Shown here piece after piece: positions 1 through 6,870 of a stretch of 10,089 nt of DNA (its first letter is position 1; each line of letters begins with the position of its first letter). The DNA is from Euryarchaeota archaeon UBA287. GTDB taxonomy: Archaea > Thermoplasmatota > UBA186 > UBA287. The notes beneath the pieces are model-generated. The model saw only the letters and a list, made by a program, of their open reading frames with translations. It made no database searches and was not told where the DNA came from. The stretch lies in NCBI GenBank assembly GCA_002495235.1, contig DAEG01000105.1, positions 1-10,089 on the forward strand, read 5' to 3'. A program made the position numbers and the translations under genes.

Positions 1-45
1 GGGTCTATCGCCAGCGCGCATCTCTGCATCACAGATTTTATCCAT
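1..45 (-). CDS. Possible start of a protein gene running off the left edge (partial)
   Basis: An ATG at 45 (minus strand) opens a frame with no stop to the window edge, reading MDKICDAEMRAGDRP. A purine-rich AGGGGGC lies about 10 nt before it and could act as a weak ribosome binding site. A TATA-like GGCATAAATC (minus strand, about 79-89) lies roughly 40 nt upstream, at a plausible distance for transcription starting just before that site. Only 15 codons are visible, so no function can be given. It follows the ahcY-like gene in the same direction after a 72-nt gap and may be the next transcription unit. Confidence 0.35.
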   Translation of the reverse strand, partial: MDKICDAEMRAGDRP

Positions 46-117
46 CGCGTTTGCCCCCTGCCGATTATTCTGTTACAGAGATTTATGCCTTTGTATCCAT
101 GATGTAACGGGCAGTCG

Positions 118-1290
118 TTATGTCCCGAACTCGTACCTCTGCAGATACTCCTTCTGTGCTTCCGTGAGCTCGTCTATCGCCAGGCCCATCGAGGTGAGCT
201 TCAGCCTCGCGACCAGCTCATCCAGCTCCGCCGGATAGGGATAGACCCTGTTCTCCAGCTCTGATTCTAAGAGATACTTCACGGCTAGAGCCTGAAGTGA
301 GAAACTCATATCCATGATCTCTATGGGGTGGCCGTCTGCGCACACTAGGTTCACTAGCCTGCCCTTGCCCAGAAGATACACTTTTTTGCCATCCACATCA
401 TACCTGTCAACGCACGGCTTCACCTCTTCTCCAGGGCACTCCTTTATTCTCCGGTCAACCTCGACGTCGAAATGCCCCGCATTTGCCAGTATGACGCCAT
501 CCCTCATGAGCTTTATGTGCTCCATTGATATCGTATCCACGTCCCCGGTGGCCGTGATGAACACGTCTCCGACTCTCGCAGCTCTCTCCATCTGCATGAT
601 GGTGAAGCCCTCCATCGAAGCCTCCAGGGCCCTGACAGGATCCACCTCTGTCACTATCACGTGCGCTCCCATGCCCCTCGCCCTCTCGGCTATCCCCCTC
701 CCTACATCGCCGAAGCCGGCTACAACGAAATGCCTGCCCGCGATGCTCATGTTGGTGCTGCGCATTATGCCCTCGAGCGCGGACTGCCCTGTGCCAAAGC
801 GGTTATCGAACAGGTGTTTGCATCTGGCCCCGTTCGTGTCTATGACCGGGAATGGCAGTTCTCCGGCGGCTTCAAGAGCCATGTATCTCCTCACCCCGGT
901 CGTCGTCTCCTCGCTCACTCCTCTTATCTTCAGCCCTCTCCTGTACGCCTCTATGCCGAGATCCCCGCCATCGTCGACCAGCACATCAGGTTTTTCGTCA
1001 AGGACCCTGTTCAGTCCGTTTTTGTACTCCTCATCGCTTTCGTCTGCTCTGGCGAACACTTCCACTCCCGCGCTCTTCAGCGCGGATACTGCGTGGTCCT
1101 TTGTTGAGAGCGGATTGCTGGCGCAGAGGTATACCTGAGCTCCCGCCTCATGAAGTGCTATCGCAAGGCACGCCGTTTTTGGTTCTATGTGAAGACACAT
1201 CCCCACTCTTGCGGGGATCTCGAGTTTTTGTGAGATCATGCCCAGAACCCTCATCTTTTCCCTGACAAACTCCATGACTCCATCGCTCAT
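118..1290 (-). CDS. ahcY: S-adenosylhomocysteine hydrolase family; likely S-inosylhomocysteine hydrolase
   Basis: 390 residues, the short archaeal form of a cytosolic NAD-dependent hydrolase that splits S-adenosyl- or S-inosyl-homocysteine to homocysteine plus nucleoside in SAM recycling. Motifs seen: NPLSTKD (59-65), DDGGD (106-110), SEETTTGV (126-133), Lys158 and FDN (161-163) of the substrate site, the Rossmann loop GFGDVGRG (192-199) with Glu215 for NAD ribose, GHFD (272-275) and NLVCADGHP (314-322). The family's usual adenine-contacting H-x-T-x-[EQ]-T-A is here HIEPKTA (34-40), with Glu and Lys at the two recognition positions. Methanogen relatives, as in Methanocaldococcus, are reported to prefer the inosyl substrate, so this enzyme may too (inference). 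The start is ATG, with GAGGTGA 3 nt before it. It is the last gene of the gatD-gatE-moaD run, 15 nt after the moaD stop. Family certain; substrate less so. Confidence 0.95.
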   Translation of the reverse strand: MSDGVMEFVREKMRVLGMISQKLEIPARVGMCLHIEPKTACLAIALHEAGAQVYLCASNPLSTKDHAVSALKSAGVEVFARADESDEEYKNGLNRVLDEKPDVLVDDGGDLGIEAYRRGLKIRGVSEETTTGVRRYMALEAAGELPFPVIDTNGARCKHLFDNRFGTGQSALEGIMRSTNMSIAGRHFVVAGFGDVGRGIAERARGMGAHVIVTEVDPVRALEASMEGFTIMQMERAARVGDVFITATGDVDTISMEHIKLMRDGVILANAGHFDVEVDRRIKECPGEEVKPCVDRYDVDGKKVYLLGKGRLVNLVCADGHPIEIMDMSFSLQALAVKYLLESELENRVYPYPAELDELVARLKLTSMGLAIDELTEAQKEYLQRYEFGT

Positions 1291-1305
1291 TTTTCACCTC
1301 TCATA

Positions 1306-1557
1306 TCAACCACCCGAAACAGGAGGAAAAAAGGCCACTTCATCCCCATCCTCAAGGCGATCCTTTTGCCCCGCGCTCTCGAAGTTCCTCGCGACAAAGA
1401 CGTCGCCATCCCTTATCCTTTTGCTCAGACCAAAAAGCTCAGCCAGGTCCATTATGCTTGCCCCCTCCTTCAGCTCGACCGCACGCTCCGACCCGAATTC
1501 TTCCCTCAGGAGGGAGAAGAATTTCACATCAACTCTTATCTTTTTTGTGCTCTCCAT
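1306..1557 (-). CDS. MoaD/ThiS-type ubiquitin-fold sulfur carrier (SAMP-like)
   Basis: 83 residues with a small beta-grasp pattern: a first strand (KIRVDVKFFSLLREEFG), a helix (SIMDLAELFGL) and the ending EVAFFPPVSGG. The exposed C-terminal Gly-Gly after PPVSGG is the hallmark of MoaD/ThiS carriers, which are adenylated and thiocarboxylated by an E1-like enzyme. Archaeal relatives serve in molybdopterin or tRNA sulfur transfer and can act as protein modifiers (SAMPs). Which role applies cannot be read here, and no E1-like partner is in the window. I chose ATG at 1557 because GGAGG lies 6 nt before it; the in-frame TTG at 1563 would touch that site. The 5' end overlaps the 3' end of gatE by 29 bp, so translation is probably coupled. 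Confidence 0.88.
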   Translation of the reverse strand: MESTKKIRVDVKFFSLLREEFGSERAVELKEGASIMDLAELFGLSKRIRDGDVFVARNFESAGQKDRLEDGDEVAFFPPVSGG

Positions 1558-3373
1558 GGACAACCTCCTCTATCTTGTCTTTCAGGATACCGCTCAGCAC
1601 CCTGCCGTCAACTCTGCCTCTGAGCTCCCTCATGGCCTCACCCATCAGAGCGCTGAACGAATCCCCGCCCTTCGCTTTTATCAGCCCCATATTTTGCTCA
1701 ACGATCTTGTCGACAACAGTCTCCGCTTCCTTTGTGTCGACCGCCTCGAACGGCGCTGCGGCCTCATCTAAGGCAGCCCCGTCACAGACTCTCCTGAGGA
1801 TCTCTTCCATTGCCTCTCTCGCGTAAAGTCCCCGGTTATAGCCCCCCATCAGCCGCTTTAATATATCGATATCTATGCTGCCGGTGTTCAGTCCCTCTCT
1901 CTCAAGCTCTACCAGAGTGTTGTTGAGCAGCCTCAGCACGACCTGAGGATTGCCTGACTCCCTGACAAGGCTCTCAAAGAGATCTTCATATCCGTTCTTG
2001 AGCAGCTCGTAGCACTGCTGTTCGTTAGCGCCGAGAGCGCGCAGCGCCCTCTCCCTCTCCTCCAGAGTGATCGGGACCTCTATGTCCCCGATGTCGTCTG
2101 TGCGTATGTACTGTATGTCAGTCTCAGGGTACATCCTTGCGCTTCCAGGCATGGGTCTCATATACTCAGTGTATTCCCCCGCAGCTCTCCTGACCTCCGA
2201 GGGCACCCCGTCGAAGCACTCGACAGCCCTCGCGTGTATGCGCTCCAGGGCTTTTCTTGCGTTCTCATAAGAATCGAGGACGATCACGAAGCTGTCGTTC
2301 TCTCCAGTATCAAGGATCCTCTTCACTCTCCCGGTCTCTGCGTCGCTTATGCCATAGCCGGGGAGTTCATCGCCGTGCAGTATGCCTTTCAGACCAGAGT
2401 GTGCCACAAACTCCTTCGCAAGCCTGAGCTCTCCGCCTCGGGACAGCAGGCCACGGAAACCGGCGATCTTCATGCCGTAAGGTTTTTTGCCTGCGCCGAT
2501 GGCCTTTGACACCAGGTTCGACCCCGTCTCTTTGAACGCATCGGACAGGTCCAAGATCTCCGGCATCTTTTCATTCCTGTCTGTTCTCTCTACTAGCATA
2601 TCTCTTATAGCATGCAGGTTCAATTGGCGCTCTATCTCGTTTTTCAGGACTCTCTCTATGTCACCGAGCCTCTGCACGCCCTTTATCTCGACCCTGTTAG
2701 CCCTCAGGCCCTTTTCGGTGTCCACCGATACGTTGAGATCCTGCCTTATCGTGCCGAGTCCCCTCTTCACCCGGGCCCTTCTGAGGTTCATTCCAAGCTC
2801 CAAGGCCACCCTCTGCGCATCCTCAGCGCTCTCTATGGTAGGCTCCGTTGCTATCTCCACCAGAGGCACTCCAAGCCGATCCAGATTGTAGTACACCCGG
2901 TTATCCTCCTCCCCGACCTTCCTGGCGGAGTCTTCCTCAAGGCATATCGTTGCTATGCCCGTGTTTCCTATCTTCCCGCCGGTGGCTATGAGCGCGGTGC
3001 GCTGGAAGCCGGAGGTGTTTGAGCCGTCTATGACGATCTTTCTCATGAAGCACACGACATCAAAAATCTCAGCTTCAAGCATCTTTGATATCTGAAGCGC
3101 GGTGCGAAGCGCTTCGCCATTGACTTCGTGCGGCGGCTCATCATCGAGCTCAACGAGGCATGACGACTCTCTCGGGCAGGCATAATAGCACTCTCTCGCT
3201 CTGCCTGACTCGAACAGAGCCGCCCTGTCTATGGTTCCCAGCTCGCTCTCCGCCGCCCTGAACTTTCGCATAACCTCGAAATTGCCGTGTTCTTTCGACT
3301 CTGATGGGCAGGAGCAGAACAGCTTGCCTGTGTCCAGTTGCTGGTGTATCTCCAGGCCGATCCTGACTCTCAT
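1529..3373 (-). CDS. gatE: Glutamyl-tRNA(Gln) amidotransferase subunit E
   Basis: 614 residues, the usual length for archaeal GatE. Together with GatD it converts misacylated Glu-tRNA(Gln) to Gln-tRNA(Gln); GatE binds the tRNA and phosphorylates the glutamate. The GatB/GatE fold starts with IGLEIHQQLDTGKLFCSC (5-22). A CYYACPRESSC cluster (62-72) completes a probable metal site with CSC. Core motifs are KIVIDGSNTSGFQRT (112-126), GTIRQDLNVSV (207-217) and EIKGVQRLGDIERV (229-242). An AspRS-like GAD insertion, which separates GatE from bacterial GatB, spans about 285-400. PGSARMYPETD (409-419) follows, and the YqeY-like tail occupies about 475-605. The ATG overlaps the gatD stop as ATGA, with GGAG 6 nt upstream. 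No damage is visible. Confidence 0.97.
   Translation of the reverse strand: MRVRIGLEIHQQLDTGKLFCSCPSESKEHGNFEVMRKFRAAESELGTIDRAALFESGRARECYYACPRESSCLVELDDEPPHEVNGEALRTALQISKMLEAEIFDVVCFMRKIVIDGSNTSGFQRTALIATGGKIGNTGIATICLEEDSARKVGEEDNRVYYNLDRLGVPLVEIATEPTIESAEDAQRVALELGMNLRRARVKRGLGTIRQDLNVSVDTEKGLRANRVEIKGVQRLGDIERVLKNEIERQLNLHAIRDMLVERTDRNEKMPEILDLSDAFKETGSNLVSKAIGAGKKPYGMKIAGFRGLLSRGGELRLAKEFVAHSGLKGILHGDELPGYGISDAETGRVKRILDTGENDSFVIVLDSYENARKALERIHARAVECFDGVPSEVRRAAGEYTEYMRPMPGSARMYPETDIQYIRTDDIGDIEVPITLEERERALRALGANEQQCYELLKNGYEDLFESLVRESGNPQVVLRLLNNTLVELEREGLNTGSIDIDILKRLMGGYNRGLYAREAMEEILRRVCDGAALDEAAAPFEAVDTKEAETVVDKIVEQNMGLIKAKGGDSFSALMGEAMRELRGRVDGRVLSGILKDKIEEVVHGEHKKDKS
1564..1571 (-). 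promoter_or_regulatory. Ribosome binding site that decides the moaD-like start
   Basis: The minus strand reads GAGGAGG then TTGTCC then ATG (1557). The site lies inside the gatE coding sequence. It gives a normal 6-nt spacing to the ATG but none to the upstream TTG at 1563, so the shorter 83-residue product is preferred. Confidence 0.7.
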
Positions 3374-4566
3374 AGTGATCTCCTGTCGCAGATCTCGCCG
3401 GCGATGTTTCTCTGCATAAGCCCTGCCACCTCATCACGATCTTTAGTGTGCCCGAGTACCCACATAAGCTTGACGCACGCGGTTTCAGGCAGCATGTCCG
3501 CGCAGGGTATCGCGCCAGCGTTCAGAAGTTTCCTGCCGGTGGCGTAGACGTTCAGGTTTGTGCTCCCGTTGATGCACTGTGAGACTATGCATACGGGTTT
3601 GCCGCACGCCTCTATTGACTCTATGAGATCATCGGATACGTGCCCCAGACCCGTGCCGGCGATGACGACGCCTGAACTGCGCTCCGTCACGGCGTCAAGT
3701 ATCTCCGTCCTCATGCCGGGGTAAAAATACAGGAGCGTCACTCCCTCATCCATTCTGGCGTCTATCACCGTTTCGTCCGCCTTCTTCCTGTGTTCTGTCA
3801 GCTCTATTCCGTCATTTCGGACGTAGCCCAGCGGTGCAGAGCCTATCGTCTGAAAAGCGCTCCTGGCGCTCGTGTGCATCTTTCTCGTCCGTGTCGCCCT
3901 GTGGACCGCTACCGAGTCGTCGGAGGATCCTGCGTGCATGGCTATGGTGACCTCTCCGAGGTCTGTTAGCGCCAGTCTTGTGGAGGCCATCAGGTTCAGG
4001 AATCCGTCCGATGAGGGTCTGTCCGTGGATCTCTGCGCTCCGGTGAGAACAACGGGTCCACCGATCTGAGGTAGCATGAATGCCAGGGCGCTCGCGGTGT
4101 AGCACAGGGTGTCTGTCCCGTGGGTCACCACGACCCCCTTAGCTCCGGCATCAAGCTCCTCCTTGACTTCCTGTGCTATTCTCTTCCAGTGTTCACAGCG
4201 CATGTTCTCACTGAACACGGAGAACAGAACGCGGGCGCCAACTCTGGCAATGCTCTTTATCTCTGGCATGAAACGCAGGAGCTCTGATGTGCTCCTCGCG
4301 GGATGAACGGCCCCTGTGGAGTAGTCCACGTAGCTGGCTATGGTGCCGCCGGTGCCGAGGATTGAGACATCGTAAGTTCCTCCGATGGCCTCACGTTCTC
4401 TTTTCTGCATGCCTCCATCCGTGTCCTCTAGGCGCTCAATCTCTACTTTATCTCTCCTGAATCCTATGTTGTATCCGTTATTGAGCTTTATCACGATCAG
4501 GGAGGGATCGTATGACTGCACCTCGACCCCTTCGTATATCCTCTTCCCGCTCTTTATTCTGAGCAC
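3370..4566 (-). CDS. gatD: Glutamyl-tRNA(Gln) amidotransferase subunit D (asparaginase-like)
   Basis: 398 residues. GatD releases ammonia from glutamine or asparagine and channels it to GatE for Gln-tRNA(Gln) synthesis. An N-terminal beta-barrel segment (about 5-47, with YEGVEV and IVIKLNNGYNIG) precedes a type I L-asparaginase fold. Catalytic motifs seen are GTGGTIAS (71-78), THGTDT (148-153), TGAQRSTDRPSSD (175-187) and RKMHTS (228-233), whose lysine belongs to the Thr-Thr-Asp-Lys site. The C-terminal part has GTGLGH (304-309) and SQCINGSTNLNVYATGR (329-345). The start is a GTG with AGGAGG about 12 nt upstream, a long spacing, and an in-frame TAA lies just above it. The N-terminus is somewhat shorter than in many homologues. 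First gene of the operon. Confidence 0.97.
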   Translation of the reverse strand: MLRIKSGKRIYEGVEVQSYDPSLIVIKLNNGYNIGFRRDKVEIERLEDTDGGMQKREREAIGGTYDVSILGTGGTIASYVDYSTGAVHPARSTSELLRFMPEIKSIARVGARVLFSVFSENMRCEHWKRIAQEVKEELDAGAKGVVVTHGTDTLCYTASALAFMLPQIGGPVVLTGAQRSTDRPSSDGFLNLMASTRLALTDLGEVTIAMHAGSSDDSVAVHRATRTRKMHTSARSAFQTIGSAPLGYVRNDGIELTEHRKKADETVIDARMDEGVTLLYFYPGMRTEILDAVTERSSGVVIAGTGLGHVSDDLIESIEACGKPVCIVSQCINGSTNLNVYATGRKLLNAGAIPCADMLPETACVKLMWVLGHTKDRDEVAGLMQRNIAGEICDRRSL

Positions 4567-4605
4567 AGAAAGAAATGGCCTCCTCGTTTATCACATTTTT
4601 TCAAT

Positions 4606-4618
4606 AACGATATATAGC
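4606..4618. promoter_or_regulatory. Palindromic TATA element between divergent gatD and the TFB-like gene
   Basis: The 72-bp gap holds CGATATATAGCGG, whose ATATATA core (4610-4616) reads as a TATA box on both strands. On the plus strand it lies about 26 nt before the ATG at 4639, predicting a leaderless or almost leaderless mRNA for the TFB-like gene. On the minus strand a start about 25 nt away would fall near 4588, giving gatD a leader of about 22 nt that includes its AGGAGG. The purine-rich AACGA before the plus-strand TATA is the better BRE. Placement is by spacing only. Confidence 0.55.
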
Positions 4619-4638
4619 GGAGAAGTCGATAACAGGAT

Positions 4639-5496
4639 ATGTCTTCCATACCCCCGTCTGAAGCGGTGGAAGAGATGTGTGTTCTGGCCAAAAGACTCGG
4701 CATAACTGATCAGACACGAAACGAAGCGAAAAGCATCCTCTCCAGAGCGCTGGAGAACAAAAAGCTGAAGAAGAGTAATGTTGGTGAGCTAGCAAGGGCT
4801 TCATTATACCTCGCGTGCAGACTGAACAACGAGCCTGTGGCTTTGGGCTCTCTTGGAGCCATGGACCCAGAGGGCAAAAAAAAGGTCTTCAGGACATATC
4901 AGCGCCTGAAGAGAGAACTTGAGGTCTCTTTGGCGCCAGTGGATGTCTGTGGCATTCTGTACAAATTCTGTCGGATCCTGGGCATACCCGACGATGTCAG
5001 GATGAAGGCAGAATCTATACTAGAGAGATCCGGGAATGATGGGAGGAGTCCGCAGACAAAGGCTCAGGCCGCCATTCTTCTTGCGTCATCCATGTGTGGG
5101 TGTATCATATCCCCACAAAAGCTGCACGAGGTTACTGGCTCAAACATCACCGTCGTGCGCTGCGCTGCCAAGAGCATGGCTGATGAGTTGAAGATGGATC
5201 CCTACGAGGAGTTCAGCAGGAGTCTCTGCGAGAGCCTTTCTCTGGGATTGGAGGAGATAACAGCAGGGCTTCTGAAAGATGTCAGACTTATCTATCCCGG
5301 TGTCCTAAAAAGGCCCGTGAACACTCTTGCTGGGGGGATCGTCTATTATGCAGCGAGGATCTCAGGAATGCCCTTATCTATGAGCAGGATAGCAGAGGCC
5401 GCCGGCGCTAACGAGAGCAGCGTCAGGAAGGCGTATTGTGACGTCAGACGGGTCCTTGAGCCTGAGGGGGAAGAGTCCGCAGGGACAAAAGTATAA
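4639..5496 (+). CDS. TFB/TFIIB-related cyclin-fold protein, three repeats, no zinc ribbon
   Basis: 285 residues built of three successive all-helical repeats of about 85-90 residues. Repeat 1 is at about 7-95 (CVLAKRLGI, ELARASLYLACRL, YQRLKREL). Repeat 2 is at about 100-184 (YKFCRILGIPDDVRMKAESI, AQAAILLASSM, VTGSNITVVRCAAK). Repeat 3 is at about 188-274 (AGGIVYYAARISGMPLSMSRIAEAAGANESSVRKAY). The third ends in a helix-turn-helix-like stretch typical of the second TFB cyclin domain, which contacts the BRE. Canonical TFB has an N-terminal Cys4 zinc ribbon, a B-finger and two cyclin repeats; the first two are absent, and the short upstream gap leaves no room for them. It may be a TFB paralogue that binds promoter DNA or TBP without recruiting polymerase (inference). 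Transcribed divergently from gatD. Only a weak AGG precedes the ATG, in line with a leaderless message. Confidence 0.85.
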   Translation: MSSIPPSEAVEEMCVLAKRLGITDQTRNEAKSILSRALENKKLKKSNVGELARASLYLACRLNNEPVALGSLGAMDPEGKKKVFRTYQRLKRELEVSLAPVDVCGILYKFCRILGIPDDVRMKAESILERSGNDGRSPQTKAQAAILLASSMCGCIISPQKLHEVTGSNITVVRCAAKSMADELKMDPYEEFSRSLCESLSLGLEEITAGLLKDVRLIYPGVLKRPVNTLAGGIVYYAARISGMPLSMSRIAEAAGANESSVRKAYCDVRRVLEPEGEESAGTKV

Positions 5497-5624
5497 AAGG
5501 AAAAATATCTATTAGACACAGATTCGTCATAGGCGGATCATGATCTCGCTACGCGAAATCTGCTTGTAAGGCTTTGCCAAAATCTGTCTATAGCGCTCTG
5601 CGAGATCAGCCTGCAAGGCGGAAA
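5497..5624 (+). promoter_or_regulatory. Leader and probable promoter of SRP RNA, with a 9-bp inverted repeat
   Basis: Non-coding stretch between the TFB-like gene and SRP RNA. TATAAAAG overlaps the TFB-like stop codon and AAATATCTA follows near 5502; either could start a longer precursor. A weaker TCTATAGC (about 5587-5594) lies some 30 nt before the mapped RNA start. TGATCTCGC (5541-5549) and GCGAGATCA (5600-5608) form a perfect 9-bp inverted repeat with a 50-nt interval. This could be a stem in a precursor or a separate small RNA. Which TATA is used cannot be decided by reading. Confidence 0.4.
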
Positions 5625-5926
5625 GGCGGCTAGGCGGGGGGATAGGGGTCCCCTGAACCAGAAACCCCCTATAAGCTGGGCCGAATGCCTGCGCGAGGCG
5701 TCTACGCGCCCGGGTGGCGCAGTCTCTCTCAATGAGTTCCTGCCTCCCCTGACCGGGGGCGGCGGCAGAACGGCCGGAGGGCCGGATCACCGCTCCTGCC
5801 ATGGGCATCGGGTCAGGCCCGGAAGGGAGCAGCCCTACCGTGGACCTCAGGTGTTGGGGAGTTAACAGGGACGAGCCGAGGGTCTGTTCAAGCCCGTGCG
5901 CAGTGCGTCGGACGCAGGGCCGCCCC
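5625..5926 (+). ncRNA. ffs: Signal recognition particle RNA (archaeal 7S RNA)
   Basis: RNA scaffold of the SRP that targets nascent membrane and exported proteins with SRP54 and SRP19. The Alu domain starts GGCTAGGCGGGGGG. It has the two loop-bearing hairpins, including ATAGGGG (5642-5648) paired with CCCCTAT (5666-5672), and the TCCCCTGAACC and CAGAAACC segments known from archaeal 7S RNAs. Helix 1, which links the ends, pairs GGCGGC (5625-5630) with GCCGCC (5919-5924). CCTGCG (5688-5693) pairs with CGCAGG (5913-5918) in helix 5. Helix 6 is CGGCC-GGAG-GGCCG (5771-5784) with the SRP19-binding GGAG tetraloop. Helix 8 carries the SRP54 site GGTCAGGCCCGGAAGGGAGC (5811-5830). Ends are approximate to a few nt. 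The archaellin promoter starts almost at its 3' end. Confidence 0.95.
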
Positions 5927-5930
5927 GCAA

Positions 5931-5978
5931 ACAAAGGTATATATAGAATGAATTACATAAGGTATAATAGGTGAAAAG
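5931..5978 (+). promoter_or_regulatory. Archaellin promoter and leader (left copy of the 47-bp repeat)
   Basis: TATATATA (5938-5945) after a purine-rich ACAAAGG predicts a start near 5967. The leader of about 11 nt is mostly the ribosome binding site AGGTGA (5969-5974), four nt before ATG 5979. Positions 5931-5977 are identical, base for base, to the reverse complement of 10011-10057. The identity begins right after the SRP RNA end and stops one base before the start codon. Confidence 0.8.
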
Positions 5979-6641
5979 ATGAAGGCGAACAGGTTGGCGA
6001 AAGATGAGGGAGGCGACTTCGGTGTCGGCACCATGATAATATTCATTGCGATGATCGTCGTCGCCGTCGTTGCCGCTACCGTGATAATAACGGTGATGAA
6101 CAAGTTGCAGGGCACCGCGGAGAGGACTGGCACAGATGCTATAGCGATGGTGAGCTCCGGCGTGCACATAAAGAGCATTATTGGAGATAGGAGAACACAA
6201 GGACTTACCCTCGGATTTGATGGCTTCACAACCCAGTTCTTGGGTGGGAACCCTCAGTCAGAGATTCAGAAACTCACGATCCTAGTGGAGCTCAGAGCCG
6301 GCAGCATGCCGCTCGACCTTGACAGGACGATATTCCGTGTGGTGACCCCGAGGGACACAGTTGAGTTCGATGGTGCACCCAACAAGGACGAGAACGTGCG
6401 CGCATTCAGCAAGATAGTATCGCTGAGGGACTCTGACCAGTCTATATCCAACGAGCACGTGCTGAACTACATTGGGGATGCTGCATCCGTTGAGCTGGAC
6501 ATAAACGATCTCTACATAGGTCCCGGCGAGTCTTTCGCAGTGCAGATAATACCCGACGTTGGTGGTATCCCGACCGTTGCTCAGCTCCAGATGCCGCTGA
6601 CATACCCGCAGCACGCAGAGCAGGTAGAGCTTTATCCATAA
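5979..6641 (+). CDS. flaB: Archaellin (archaeal flagellin, FlaB type)
   Basis: 220 residues; structural subunit of the archaellum filament. It has a class III (type IV pilin-like) signal: MKANRLAKDEGG, then DFGVGTMIIFIAMIVVAVV. The preflagellin peptidase would cut after Gly12 and the long hydrophobic helix (about 17-45) would pack the filament core. The rest is a beta-rich outer domain (about 75-220) ending in MPLTYPQHAEQVELYP; a C-terminus in -LYP is common in methanogen archaellins. I see no N-x-S/T sequon anywhere, although many archaellins are N-glycosylated. ATG with AGGTGA at 4-nt spacing. No archaellum assembly genes (flaF-flaJ) follow; decayed mobile DNA does, so the gene stands alone here. 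Confidence 0.95.
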   Translation: MKANRLAKDEGGDFGVGTMIIFIAMIVVAVVAATVIITVMNKLQGTAERTGTDAIAMVSSGVHIKSIIGDRRTQGLTLGFDGFTTQFLGGNPQSEIQKLTILVELRAGSMPLDLDRTIFRVVTPRDTVEFDGAPNKDENVRAFSKIVSLRDSDQSISNEHVLNYIGDAASVELDINDLYIGPGESFAVQIIPDVGGIPTVAQLQMPLTYPQHAEQVELYP

Positions 6642-6654
6642 GCTCTTCTCCTTC

Positions 6655-6696
6655 CTTCTTTTTTTTTGTTAGGCACCAATTTTTATTGGTGTTTTT
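6655..6696 (+). terminator. T-tract and hairpin terminator after archaellin
   Basis: A pyrimidine run ending in nine T lies 15-30 nt after the stop, which suffices for archaeal termination. Just beyond is a perfect 7-bp stem, CACCAAT (6674-6680), loop TTTT, ATTGGTG (6685-6691), followed by TTTTT. Confidence 0.7.
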
Positions 6697-6870
6697 GGCC
6701 CAAAATTTTTTGTAGGTACTAAAGTTGTTACAGTCTTATACTCATAAGGTTTTGTCATCGTCCCTTGCCGACAAAATGATGCGGGATGACGAAAAGGCGT
6801 TCAGGCAGTGAAGCCCGTTGGGCTCTGTGGTTTACTAGGTCAGTTAGAGCCCAGAAATTATTTCGTCTAG
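6697..6870. other. Intergenic DNA between archaellin terminator and transposase remnant
   Basis: No gene is recognised. TTTTGTC (6750-6756) and GACAAAA (6770-6776) form a 7-bp inverted repeat. TGTA near 6711 and TTACA near 6728-6732 recall TGT...ACA insertion-sequence ends, but no matching right end was found. The left border of the IS481-like element may lie here. Confidence 0.4.

Noticed and set aside
105..120. TAACG...CGTTA inverted repeat at the ahcY stop as a terminator
   Set aside because: Only 5 bp, includes the stop codon, and no T-run follows on the minus strand.
314..1138. Long plus-strand open frame opposite the hydrolase
   Set aside because: Ser/Pro-rich antisense shadow of a gene whose motifs are unmistakable; no promoter or ribosome binding site.
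5527..5934. Minus-strand open frame of 135 codons
   Set aside because: Lies over the SRP RNA and its leader; Arg/Pro-rich composition comes from the GC-rich structured RNA.
5961..5970. GGTATAATAG as a bacterial -10 box
   Set aside because: It lies at the expected start region of an archaeal promoter with TATATATA about 25 nt upstream; no -35 partner is needed or seen.
6711..6732. TGTA...TTACA as terminal repeats of an insertion sequence
   Set aside because: Both ends lie within 22 bp and no matching copy was found after the transposase remnant.
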